Below, in pieces: positions 8,433-16,611 of a stretch of DNA of 64,000 bases (positions are counted from its first letter, which is position 1; each line of letters starts with the position of its first letter). The stretch is from positions 1,240,001 to 1,304,000 of the forward strand of contig NZ_CP039543.1 in assembly GCF_013085545.1 (NCBI RefSeq). Reading direction: 5' to 3'. The notes under the pieces are model-generated. The model saw only the letters and a list, made by a program, of their open reading frames with translations, had not been told where the DNA came from and searched no databases. Both the position numbers and the translations under genes were made by a program. This DNA comes from Oceanidesulfovibrio marinus (lineage in GTDB: Bacteria; Desulfobacterota; Desulfovibrionia; Desulfovibrionales; Desulfovibrionaceae).

Positions 8433-9866
8433 ATGACAGATACGCAATCTTCTGCAGGCGCATCCCACCGGATATTCCGGAAGTTCGCCTATCTCTTCAG
8501 CGCGCACGGGATACGTCAGGCTCTCGAGACCGTATTCCTCATATATCTGGCGCGGCACTCCTCGGAGACCTACGGCCAGTTCATGCTTGCCATCTCCGTG
8601 GGACAGATCATGCTTTTTGTGGCCGAGTTCGGCCTCAACCAGCACCTTGCCACCCTGCTCGCCCGCAAGAAGCATTACCCTTCTGTCATCCTCATGCAGG
8701 TGACGCTGGTGAAAAGCATCCTGCTTGGCCTCTCATGGCTGGGCATGCTCATCTTCATCTTCTGGCAGGGCTACACACCGGAGATGAAGATGCTGGTGAT
8801 CATCATCTCCACGGGCATCGGCCTGGAAGCGCTGGCCAGCTCCTTCTACGTGGCCTGCCAGGTGCTCGACCGCCAGGATGTGGAAGGCCGCTGGCGCTCC
8901 ATAGCCGCCTTTGCCGGATACGGCTTCGGCATCGCCACCCTGGTCGGCGGCATGAACTCCGTTGTCGTTGCTTTTTATATGATGATCGAGACCACCATCG
9001 CCATCTCGGGCGCGGGCATGTCCATCCTGCGGCGCGCCAGGGCGCGCATCAAACCGGAGCAGATCAAGCTCATCTGGAAGACGTGGCGCGGCGGGCTGGT
9101 CTACACCCTCATGGCCATCGCCGCCATCTTCTACAACAAGCTCAATCTCTTCTTTCTCCAGAAATACGGCGGCGCCGTGGGCGTGGCCCAGTACAGCGTT
9201 ACCTGGCAGCTTGTGGACGGCCTCTCCGTCATGGTCTCGGGCATGCTGCTGCGGCGGGTGCTCTTCCCGCTGTTCGTCAAGCTCTGGGTCTCCAACCGCC
9301 AGGAATTCTTCGACCTGGCGCGCAACACCTCGCGCTGGCTCATCGCCACAGCCCTGCCGGTCATGTTCATCCTGGCCGTGGAGAGCGACCGCATGATCCC
9401 CCTCATCTTCGGGGACGGCTACTCCGACGCGATCTGGATGCAGCGCTACCTGGTGGGCTGCATCTTCTTCGCCTTCATCCACAACCTGGCGCACTACCTG
9501 ATGATCAGCATCCAGCGCGAACGGCTCCTGCTGATTTTCTACCTGCTGGGTCTGGCCTTCAATCTCGTCTGCTGCATCGTGCTCATTCCCAAGTACCCGC
9601 TCCTGGGCACGGCCCTCTCCATCGTCATGACCAAGGGCTTCGTGGCGCTGATGACCGTCACCTTCTGCCAGTTCCGTCTGCGCATGATCCCCCTGGCAGG
9701 AGTATTCCACATCGTCCTGGCCGTGGCGGCCGGCGCCCTGCTCTATGTGGTCGGAATCAAGTACCTGTTCCGCGAGGCCGGCGAGCTGCTCGCCCTGGCG
9801 CCCATGCTTTTCCTGGCCTGGCAGTGGCGGCGTTCCCTCACGCAGAGAACGCAGAGCATCATCTAA
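8433..9866 (+). CDS. Wzx-like polysaccharide/lipid flippase (MOP superfamily)
   Basis: About 477 aa with 12-14 hydrophobic helices spread over the whole length and no soluble domain, the pattern of Wzx/RfbX flippases in the MATE/MOP superfamily. N-terminal features (FRKFAYLFSAHGIRQALETV, then SETYGQFMLAISVGQIM) match the first helices of such proteins. The predicted role is to move an undecaprenyl-linked oligosaccharide or other lipid-linked intermediate across the inner membrane. The open frame extends 66 codons upstream, but the ATG at 8433 follows an AGG and begins the hydrophobic domain correctly. Glycosyltransferases lie immediately downstream on the other strand. The transported substrate is unknown. 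Confidence 0.82.
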   Translation: MTDTQSSAGASHRIFRKFAYLFSAHGIRQALETVFLIYLARHSSETYGQFMLAISVGQIMLFVAEFGLNQHLATLLARKKHYPSVILMQVTLVKSILLGLSWLGMLIFIFWQGYTPEMKMLVIIISTGIGLEALASSFYVACQVLDRQDVEGRWRSIAAFAGYGFGIATLVGGMNSVVVAFYMMIETTIAISGAGMSILRRARARIKPEQIKLIWKTWRGGLVYTLMAIAAIFYNKLNLFFLQKYGGAVGVAQYSVTWQLVDGLSVMVSGMLLRRVLFPLFVKLWVSNRQEFFDLARNTSRWLIATALPVMFILAVESDRMIPLIFGDGYSDAIWMQRYLVGCIFFAFIHNLAHYLMISIQRERLLLIFYLLGLAFNLVCCIVLIPKYPLLGTALSIVMTKGFVALMTVTFCQFRLRMIPLAGVFHIVLAVAAGALLYVVGIKYLFREAGELLALAPMLFLAWQWRRSLTQRTQSII

Positions 9867-10117
9867 AAGCCGTTGCGACAATGCCCCGCCCACCCCGTGG
9901 CGGTGTAGGCATGTAGGGTTAGCGCCAGGAAGCCCGGCGGCATAGACGGTTTCGACCGTTCCACCGGTGCATTGCAGCGATAGTTTGAGGGAAGACTGCG
10001 CCAGCCGCCCTGTTCGACCTGTACGGATACTTAAAAGGACGAGCGCGTCACGCACCCTTGAACAAAACGTGCAGAGTGCTGTTCTGTGAGCCGCCTGAAC
10101 GGCGGAGGTGGGAAAGC

Positions 10118-11167
10118 CTAGGGAATCAGCGACTCGATGCGGTCGGCAATGGCGTCGTTGCCAAAGAACTGATGGGTCGCGATGTTGGCGCGCATGACGT
10201 CCTGACGGGCCTCGAACTCCGGAATCCTGGCCGCCGCGTCCTCCATCCGCACGCTGTACATACCGATGCCCATGCGCTCCAGATACACGGCGTTTATGAA
10301 CTGCTCGTAGAAGAAGCCGGTGGGGATGGCGTACACGGGCTTGCCCAGATAGAGCGATTCGCTGATGAGGTTGTGCCCGCCGTTGGAGATGACGTAGGCC
10401 GCGGTGCGCAGATCTTCCAGAAAGCCTGAGCGCGAGGTCTTGCGAAACACCACGTTGCCGCGCGAGGGCTGCTCCTCGAACCCGTACACGAACACCTTGC
10501 GCTGCACGGCATCCAGCACCGGAGTGAGCCTCTCCAGGGAGCCGCCCCGGACATAGACCAACACGTGATCGCCCAGCTCCGGAGCGTCCAACGCACGCAC
10601 CGGCTTGTTCAGGATGGGCGGGTAAACCTCCGTGATTTCGGAGTCGAGTGCTTCCGGCCTGTAGAACGACGAGACAATGAAACGCTCCGCCGCGCTGTAC
10701 AGGAAGCGGATAACGGAGTCGGAGCTGATGCGGTTCAGCCGCTGCTCCTTGGGCACTATGCACTGTGTGTGGGTCAGCACGTGCTGATGGTCCAGGCTGA
10801 TGGCCGGGATACCAATCTTCTTTGCAGCGCGCGGCGTAAAGTACTCATAGTCCGTGATCGCGATGTCCGCCTTGAACTCCTCCATGATCTTCATCAGCCG
10901 GGCAACGTGTTCGCCTCGACGCAGAAGGATGGACATGGCGTTGCTCAGGGTGGCCCAACCGGCCACACGTCCGTCGCGCAGCACGGTTTCCAGCATGGGG
11001 AACTGCTCGTAGCGGAAACCCATGTCCGCGAAATCGCGCACAGTGCCGCCGCCCACAAAGCAGAGCTCGTGGTCCGGATTGCGCTCCAGCAGAGTCTGCA
11101 TCACGGCCAGGGAACGGTTCACATGGCCGCGGGCGTCGCCCATGACGCCGTAGATTATCCGAGCCAT
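10118..11167 (-). CDS. glycosyltransferase, MurG-like (MJ1255/TIGR00661 type)
   Basis: 349 aa with a GT-B fold outline. The N-terminal start MARIIYGVMGDARGHVNRSL has the glycine-rich first strand. The C-terminal half has the nucleotide-sugar-binding signature GGHNLISESLYLGKPV, similar to MurG (GT28) and to the MJ1255-type family. It would add a sugar to a lipid-linked or other acceptor in the cytoplasm. Its start codon overlaps the end of the GT4 gene upstream by 13 bp, so the two glycosyltransferases are co-translated after the radical SAM gene. Donor and acceptor are unknown. Confidence 0.78.
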   Translation of the reverse strand: MARIIYGVMGDARGHVNRSLAVMQTLLERNPDHELCFVGGGTVRDFADMGFRYEQFPMLETVLRDGRVAGWATLSNAMSILLRRGEHVARLMKIMEEFKADIAITDYEYFTPRAAKKIGIPAISLDHQHVLTHTQCIVPKEQRLNRISSDSVIRFLYSAAERFIVSSFYRPEALDSEITEVYPPILNKPVRALDAPELGDHVLVYVRGGSLERLTPVLDAVQRKVFVYGFEEQPSRGNVVFRKTSRSGFLEDLRTAAYVISNGGHNLISESLYLGKPVYAIPTGFFYEQFINAVYLERMGIGMYSVRMEDAAARIPEFEARQDVMRANIATHQFFGNDAIADRIESLIP

Positions 11168-12336
11168 GTGGACTCCCCGGGCGGTCCTTCGGCCAGCGCA
11201 TTCTGGTAGACCAGCGATTCCACAAGAGTCGAGAACCGCTCCACCATCGCGCGCCAGGAAAATGCGTATTCGGCGCGTTTCCGGCCGCGCCGACCCATGG
11301 CGCGGCGCAGCTCGACCTCGGTCAGCAGCCGGCCAATGGCGTCGCCAAGAGCTTCCGGGTTGCGCGCCGGAACGAGCAGCCCTGTCTCGCCCTCGGCCAC
11401 CATCTCGGGCAGTCCGCCCACCTGCGTCGCCACTACAGGCAGCCCGCAGGCCATGGCTTCCAGCACTACGTTGGGCATGGCCTCGCGTATGGACGGCAGC
11501 ACCAGCATGCTGGCGCGGGCGTAAATGTCACGCAGATCGAGCTGCCCCGGTACGAAGCGGACGCGGTCCTGCGAAGCGCCTGCCGCATCCAGCAGCTTCC
11601 CGACGCGTTTGCGCAGATTGGCCTCCAGCGGACCGTCGCCCACCAGCCACAGCTGGGCATCCGGATGGTCCGCCGCAATGCGCGCGTACCCTGTCAGCAG
11701 GCTCGCGTGGTCCTTGTCTTCCACGAGACGCGCCACGCACAGCACCACCGGGCCGTCCTCGGCCTCCACGCGCTCCCGCTCTCCTTCCGGCGGCGGCGAA
11801 AAATAGCTCACATCCACGCCGTTGTGGATCACGCTGATATGCGCTTCCGGCACGCCGCACTCGGCAATGAGCCGCCGTTTGAGCTGCACGGTGTTCGTCA
11901 TGTGGTGGTCCGCAAACCGCCAGAGCCATTTCTCGTGCTGGCGCTTGGGCGCGCCGCCACCGCGGCAGCTTCCCAGGATGAGCGGCGCTCCGACCAACCG
12001 ACCCAGCAGCCGGCCCCAGATATTGGGCACGGCCGTCAGGGTGGTGAGGCAATGGGGCGGCCTTTGCCGCAATGTGGAGTAGAGACGATGCAGACTGCCG
12101 GGCGAGACGTACGAGGCGTCGCCCAGACGCACGACCGGAATGCCGTACTCACGGGCGATCGGGGCAAGATCCTCGCCCTTCTTGAGCACCCACAGCTCAG
12201 GGGCGAAACGCTCCCGGTCCAGACGGTGAGCGAGCTCAACGGTCTGGCGCTGGGTCCCGCCGAAATCGAGATCCTGGAGCAACAGGGCAAGGGAGAGCGG
12301 TCCGCCCTCCGGTGTCCCTCTCCGACGAACTACCAT
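11155..12336 (-). CDS. glycosyltransferase family 4
   Basis: 393 aa GT-B retaining glycosyltransferase. The N-terminal Rossmann half includes FGGTQRQTVELAHRL, where the GGT-Q is typical of GT4 acceptor sites. The C-terminal half has ISVIHNGVDVSYFSP, LWLVGDGPL and the EX7E motif in EAMPNVVLEAMACGLPVVA, then GLPEMVAEGETGLLVP. It transfers an activated sugar during surface-polysaccharide or glycolipid assembly. It starts 14 bp after the radical SAM stop, with AAAGG upstream, and overlaps the next glycosyltransferase. The three genes form one minus-strand unit. Confidence 0.88.
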   Translation of the reverse strand: MVVRRRGTPEGGPLSLALLLQDLDFGGTQRQTVELAHRLDRERFAPELWVLKKGEDLAPIAREYGIPVVRLGDASYVSPGSLHRLYSTLRQRPPHCLTTLTAVPNIWGRLLGRLVGAPLILGSCRGGGAPKRQHEKWLWRFADHHMTNTVQLKRRLIAECGVPEAHISVIHNGVDVSYFSPPPEGERERVEAEDGPVVLCVARLVEDKDHASLLTGYARIAADHPDAQLWLVGDGPLEANLRKRVGKLLDAAGASQDRVRFVPGQLDLRDIYARASMLVLPSIREAMPNVVLEAMACGLPVVATQVGGLPEMVAEGETGLLVPARNPEALGDAIGRLLTEVELRRAMGRRGRKRAEYAFSWRAMVERFSTLVESLVYQNALAEGPPGESTWLG

Positions 12337-12349
12337 ATGGTATGAGCCT

Positions 12350-13561
12350 TTAGTACCCCATAAGTCCGCAGCAGCGGCTGCACACGGGCATCAGGCCGTC
12401 CTGGGAGATGGACTTGCGGAACTGCTTGAAGCGGTCCGAGTTCCAGATCTCCGTGATGGTCTGATCCTTGACGTTGCCGACCACGTAGTCGTGGTAATCG
12501 CGGCACGGCGAGATGTCGCCGTTGGAGTCGATCTCGATAACCTGGAAGATAGAGATGCACTCGTCATAGCCGAAGCGCTCGGAGTGATCCGTGTAGTACT
12601 TCTCCAGATCCTCCTCGCCATCCAGATTGGGGATGAAAATGACAGGCGGGTTCTTGTAGCCCTTGGAGCGTGCGCGCAGCTCTTGGAACTGCTCGTTGAG
12701 CGCCTTGTAGTCCTGCGGCGTCCAACCGCCGATCCAGCCGCGGTGGAGCTGGGGCTCGAAGCCGAAGCGGCGCTCGAAGTCCTTGGTGTGCGCGTCGGCG
12801 CGCTCCTCGCTGATCCACCACGCCGGGTAGAATACGCAGAGGTCCACCTTGTCCTTGAACGCCTCGTAGATGTCCACGAGGTTGTTCGCGTTGTCGCGGG
12901 ACACCGTGGTCAGGGAGGCGATGAGCGGCAGCTTCTTGTTGGCGCGGGCGCGAGCTTCCTGCAGGGCGTCGATGCCCTCGTTGATGGACTTGAAGCTGTT
13001 GATGCCCTGCGCACGACGGATGGAGTTGTGCAGCTCCTCGTTGTGGCCGTCGATGGAGATCTGGCAAAGATACATGGAGGAGTCGATGATGCGGTCGGCA
13101 TACTGCGCCAGCTTGGTGCCATTGGTCACGATGGACGAGGGCATCTTCAGCTCCTTGGCCGTCTCCAGGAGATCCAGCCAGCCGTTGTACATGGTGGGCT
13201 CGCCGCCCCAGAGGTACAGGATGGGCCGGTGGCCGTGGGCCGCCAGATCGCGCAGCAGCTCCTGGTAGCGCTCCACAGGGACCTCGCACTTCTTGAGCTC
13301 CTTGAGGTTCTTCCCATGCAGGAAGCCGTGCTCGCCCCACTGGCCGCACATGATGCAGCGCAGGTTGCACAGATCGGTGATGCGGATGCTGACTTGGCGG
13401 ATCTTGTTGGCGTCGCCTTCTCCGCCCTTGGGGCCGATCTGATTGAAGAAGGTCTTTTCGAGCTGGAGACCGGCGAGGGAGGAGTAGATCCAGGGGTATT
13501 TGTACAGACGGGATGCGAGTCGGAGAATCGAACCGCAACCGATAGTGCTGCGTTTTGACAT
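12350..13561 (-). CDS. radical SAM/SPASM-domain protein, unknown substrate
   Basis: 403 aa. The 4Fe-4S cluster motif CxxxCxxC is C65, C69, C72 (CNLRCIMC), followed by the GGEP motif (YLWGGEPTMYNG) that binds SAM. The C-terminal SPASM region has a Cys before a DGDISPCRDY-like strand (IDSNGDISPCRDY) and a terminal CSRCCG. SPASM proteins modify peptides or sugars and some act as dehydrogenases. The first 50 residues are an amphipathic, basic extension with aromatic residues, not part of the radical SAM barrel. It leads the operon with two glycosyltransferases, so modification of a sugar, lipid head group or peptide attached to a glycan is the inferred role. Confidence 0.82.
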   Translation of the reverse strand: MSKRSTIGCGSILRLASRLYKYPWIYSSLAGLQLEKTFFNQIGPKGGEGDANKIRQVSIRITDLCNLRCIMCGQWGEHGFLHGKNLKELKKCEVPVERYQELLRDLAAHGHRPILYLWGGEPTMYNGWLDLLETAKELKMPSSIVTNGTKLAQYADRIIDSSMYLCQISIDGHNEELHNSIRRAQGINSFKSINEGIDALQEARARANKKLPLIASLTTVSRDNANNLVDIYEAFKDKVDLCVFYPAWWISEERADAHTKDFERRFGFEPQLHRGWIGGWTPQDYKALNEQFQELRARSKGYKNPPVIFIPNLDGEEDLEKYYTDHSERFGYDECISIFQVIEIDSNGDISPCRDYHDYVVGNVKDQTITEIWNSDRFKQFRKSISQDGLMPVCSRCCGLMGY

Positions 13562-13711
13562 GGGTCTATCTATATCCTTCGGAGATTGGAGGCGCCCTGC
13601 CGTTCAGCATCGGAGCGAGCCGGCAAGGTGGAGGGAACATCGGGGGCGCGCCCCGGCTTCCTCACTGTTGTATCGAAACGGACGGCGCCGGGTGACAAAC
13701 AAACATACGAA

Positions 13712-13725
13712 CGGACGGCCGTCCG
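13712..13725. promoter_or_regulatory. 14-bp perfect palindrome in divergent promoter region
   Basis: CGGACGGCCGTCCG reads the same on both strands and lies in the middle of a divergent intergenic region. It could be an operator shared by both transcription units or a chance GC-rich palindrome. Confidence 0.3.
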
Positions 13726-13862
13726 GTGTACGACATCCAGACGGCGAAAGGTCATGTAACGCGCCCCGGGCCTCGCGTCAATTGATGTAATAATTCTTCT
13801 GCGCAACTCGCCGCAGCGCTCCGGTGCCCGCTGTTGGTACTTGTCTTGCGCGGCGCACATGC

Positions 13863-13873
13863 GTTACCGTAAC
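13863..13873. promoter_or_regulatory. candidate operator, TTACCGTAA motif (copy 3)
   Basis: GTTACCGTAAC is an inverted repeat, GTTAC-C-GTAAC, 37 bp upstream of the alcohol dehydrogenase start codon, where a promoter -10 region or transcription start would be expected. It matches the sites at 6490 and 7961. Confidence 0.5.
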
Positions 13874-13909
13874 AGATTAAAGACACCGGAATTCTCCCGG
13901 AATACCGCC

Positions 13910-15139
13910 ATGCATGCACTTATCTACCGAAAATCCGTCCCTCGCTACCTGGCCTCGGCAGGAGCTGCGCGCCTGATGCGGCGCCGCTTTGTGCCCGCCC
14001 TGGCGCCCGTGGCTCTCATGGACATTCCCTTTGATCGCGAATCCCTTGCCGGGCGCGGCATTGGTCCGGAGTGGCTCATCCTTAAAGTGCGCATGTGCGG
14101 CATTTGCGGTTCCGACCTCAACCTGTTGCGCGGGGCCGAGTCCTATCTGATGGAGCCGTACGGCTCCTTCCCCATCGGCATGGGCCACGAGATCGTGGCC
14201 GAGGTGGCCGACGCCCCGGCCGGCTCCGGCTTTTCCGAGGGCGACCGCGTTGTGGTGGAGCCCACGCTCCACTGCGCCGTGCGCGGACTTCCGCCCTGCC
14301 GCTACTGCGCCCGGGGCGACTGGAACCTGTGCGAAAATTTCACCCACGAGGGGCTGGCGGCCGGGCCCGGCATCGGCTTCAACTCCGCCACCGGCGGTGG
14401 CATGGCCGAGCTGGTGGCCGCCCACCCGCTGCAATGTTTACGCGTGCCGGACTCCATGCCCGACGAGTTGGCCGTGCTGGCCGATCCTTTGGCCTCCGCC
14501 CTGCAGCCTGTGCTGGAGAACCGCCCGTCCGATGAGGATACTGTGGTGGTCTACGGCATGGGCGTGATCGGGCAGTTCCTGGTGCGCGCCTTGCGCGCCG
14601 TGGGCTCTTCCGCACGGGTCATCGCCGTGGCACGGCATCGCTTCCAGGCCGAGCTGGCCACGGCAGGCGGCGCGGATGAGGTGCTCATGAGCCCCTCGCG
14701 CAAGGACCTGGGCGCGGCCGTGAACGCCCGGTATCTGCCCACCACACTGGGCGGCGGCAATCTTGAAGGCGGAGCCGATGTGTTCTATGACTGCGTGGGC
14801 AGCCCGCGTTCTCTGGAAGAGGGACTCGTAAGCCTGCGTGGTCGCGGCAAATATGTGATGGTCGGTACGGCCGACAGCGCCGGCGGCGCGGATATCTCCA
14901 GCCTCTGGTTCCGCGCGCTGACCATGACCGGCACCGTGTACTACGGCCATGGAGAGTATGGCGGCGAACGCCGCCGCACCTACGATCTGGCCCTCGAATT
15001 TCTGGGCGACCCCGCGTTTGCTTCGCGTGGCCTGCTCACCCATACCTACCCCTTGCACGAATGGCGCAAGGCCTTTCAGTCCGTCTTCGACAAACGCGGA
15101 TCGAACAGCATGAAGGTCGCTTTCGACATGCGCGGCTGA
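13910..15139 (+). CDS. zinc-dependent alcohol dehydrogenase (MDR family)
   Basis: 409 aa medium-chain dehydrogenase/reductase. Catalytic zinc ligands are the Cys of CGICGSD and the His/Glu of MGHE. The structural zinc lobe has four Cys spread over HCAVRGLPPCRYCARGDWNLC. The NAD(P)-binding Rossmann motif is VVVYGMGVIGQF, followed by an MDR substrate-binding tail. The substrate is not predictable: relatives include threonine, sorbitol and other polyol dehydrogenases. The start at 13910 (MHALIYRKSV) was chosen over an in-frame ATG 23 codons earlier because it fits the family N-terminus. It heads a plus-strand unit with the deacetylase-like gene and the 99-aa protein. Confidence 0.83.
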   Translation: MHALIYRKSVPRYLASAGAARLMRRRFVPALAPVALMDIPFDRESLAGRGIGPEWLILKVRMCGICGSDLNLLRGAESYLMEPYGSFPIGMGHEIVAEVADAPAGSGFSEGDRVVVEPTLHCAVRGLPPCRYCARGDWNLCENFTHEGLAAGPGIGFNSATGGGMAELVAAHPLQCLRVPDSMPDELAVLADPLASALQPVLENRPSDEDTVVVYGMGVIGQFLVRALRAVGSSARVIAVARHRFQAELATAGGADEVLMSPSRKDLGAAVNARYLPTTLGGGNLEGGADVFYDCVGSPRSLEEGLVSLRGRGKYVMVGTADSAGGADISSLWFRALTMTGTVYYGHGEYGGERRRTYDLALEFLGDPAFASRGLLTHTYPLHEWRKAFQSVFDKRGSNSMKVAFDMRG

Positions 15140-15180
15140 CCCATGAACGGCCAAGCCGAGATTAATATAAGGATATCTAC

Positions 15181-16116
15181 GTGAAACTCGTCATCAGCAT
15201 AGACGTTGAAGAAGAAGGCTTGTTTTCCGGCAAGTACTCCCGAACTCCCCCCGGGGTGCGCAACGTATCGCACCTCGACGCGCTCAACTTCGTCTACGAC
15301 GAGTTCGGATTCCCTCTCACCCTGCTTACCAGCTACCAGGTGGCCCAGGACGACGCGGCCAGCAACATGCTCATGCGCCTGCGCGATGAACGCGGCGCCG
15401 AGATAGGCGCGCACCTGCATCCCTGGAACACACCACCCATCGAGGATCTCGGGCCCGAGCCCGTTCGCAGCGACGACATGCCCATGGAACTGCTGCGCGG
15501 CAAGATGGCGACCCTGTTCGAGGCGTTGGAGCAACGCTTCGGCAAGCCTGCCACCTCCTTCCGCATGGGCCGCTGGGACTTCGGCAAGCAGATCGAAACC
15601 CTGCTGCCCGAGTTCGGCGTGCTGGTGGACGCCAGCCACGCCCCCCTGCGCTACGTGCGCCGCGGGCCGGACCGCTTCCTGACCCCGTCCTACGACCCGT
15701 ATCTGCTGCCCGCCGTGGGCGATCTTCCCCGCGTGACCGAGGCGCCGCTGACCATGCTGCCGGTCTTCGCACCTTCGGCGCGATTCACCCACGCCCTGGC
15801 CAAGCTCATGCCCACGGGCATCAAGGAATCCATCCTGGCCAACTACAGCGCCATCGCCGCGGCCGGCATCCAGCCCGTCTGGTACCCCTCGCCCTCCATG
15901 CGCTGGGCCGCCAGGTTGCACCGCATGCGCGGGGGCAACGTGCTCATCATGTTCCTCCACTCCTCGGAGCTCATGCCCGGCCACAGCCCTAACTTCACCA
16001 ACCAGGAGGCCGTGGAACGGCTCATCGAGAAGATCCGCCACTTCCTGAGCTGGTTGACCCAGTCCGGCCCCATCCAGGGCGTCACCCTGAGCGAGCTGTA
16101 CAAGCGCGCCGACTAA
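15181..16116 (+). CDS. polysaccharide deacetylase-like protein (CE4/WalW-like)
   Basis: 311 aa starting at GTG with AAGGA 7 nt upstream. It has the outline of the NodB/CE4 deacetylase barrel: a first strand with acidic residues (VISIDVEEEG) and a metal-site-like AEIGAHLHPWNTPP. Downstream are SFRMGRWDFG and a late LIMFLHSSELMPGHSP strand with a conserved-looking His. This arrangement resembles the WalW subgroup linked to lipopolysaccharide synthesis; the subgroup is given from memory of family features. It would remove an acetyl group from a sugar of the surface glycan. It follows the dehydrogenase gene by 41 bp. Confidence 0.7.
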   Translation: MKLVISIDVEEEGLFSGKYSRTPPGVRNVSHLDALNFVYDEFGFPLTLLTSYQVAQDDAASNMLMRLRDERGAEIGAHLHPWNTPPIEDLGPEPVRSDDMPMELLRGKMATLFEALEQRFGKPATSFRMGRWDFGKQIETLLPEFGVLVDASHAPLRYVRRGPDRFLTPSYDPYLLPAVGDLPRVTEAPLTMLPVFAPSARFTHALAKLMPTGIKESILANYSAIAAAGIQPVWYPSPSMRWAARLHRMRGGNVLIMFLHSSELMPGHSPNFTNQEAVERLIEKIRHFLSWLTQSGPIQGVTLSELYKRAD

Positions 16117-16142
16117 CCCAGAACACCCCACCGAGGCATATC

Positions 16143-16442
16143 ATGGCTGAAAATATCGACGATATTACAATTGATTACGAGGAAGACGGCATCCTTGTCG
16201 TCAAGGAGCTGGACAAGGAAATTCTGACCCGCGGCGGCTGGACCACCATCCTCTTCCGCTATCAGGAATGGGATCGCAAAAAGGAAGACTACGGCCCGGA
16301 GAAGTACGCCATCCGCCGCTACCGCAAGATGCACGGCGAGTTCCGCCAGCAGTCCAAGTTCGTCATTTCCAACCAGGACCAGGCGCGCAAGATCATCGAC
16401 GCCCTGACCACGTGGCTGGACCAGGCCGGGCAGGAGGAGTAG
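16143..16442 (+). CDS. small hypothetical protein, possible PC4/YdbC-like
   Basis: 99 aa with GAGGC upstream of the ATG. The acidic N-terminus (DDITIDYEEDG) is followed by a strand-rich middle (GGWTTILFRYQEWD, KYAIRRYRK) and a final helix (DQARKIIDALTTWL). This strand-strand-helix order with a GWT motif resembles the PC4/YdbC single-strand nucleic-acid-binding fold, but the similarity is weak by eye. It is the last gene of the dehydrogenase-deacetylase unit. No function is assigned. Confidence 0.7.
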   Translation: MAENIDDITIDYEEDGILVVKELDKEILTRGGWTTILFRYQEWDRKKEDYGPEKYAIRRYRKMHGEFRQQSKFVISNQDQARKIIDALTTWLDQAGQEE

Positions 16443-16611
16443 CCCGCCCGGCGTTCCGCTGCCGCATCAACGCCCGGCAGAAGCCTGAATCAATACATCC
16501 CGTGGCCGCTCTGGAGCATCCCCTCCGTGCGGCCCTGCCAGCCTGTGCCCTCCCCCACCCTGCCCTCTCGAAGAGTCGGGCGTCGTGTACAGGCTGGCGC
16601 AGTCTCACTCT

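Larger units (their letters stand above)
13562..13909. other. 348-bp divergent intergenic region
   Basis: It separates the radical SAM operon (minus) from the alcohol dehydrogenase operon (plus). It contains two short perfect palindromes, GGGGCGCGCCCC (near 13653) and CGGACGGCCGTCCG (13712-13725), and the TTACCGTAA motif at 13863-13873. No convincing gene was seen. Confidence 0.6.

Noticed and set aside
9945-9960. ACGGT-TTCG-ACCGT hairpin after the flippase gene
   Set aside because: Only a 5-bp stem with no T-tract; not enough for a terminator call.
8733-10763. 676-codon open frame on the minus strand
   Set aside because: Covers the flippase antisense and part of the glycosyltransferase gene; composition is that of a shadow frame.
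13521-13545. tRNA-like T-arm sequence (GGTTCGATTC on the minus strand)
   Set aside because: It is inside the start of the radical SAM coding sequence, and no acceptor stem or anticodon arm can be built around it.
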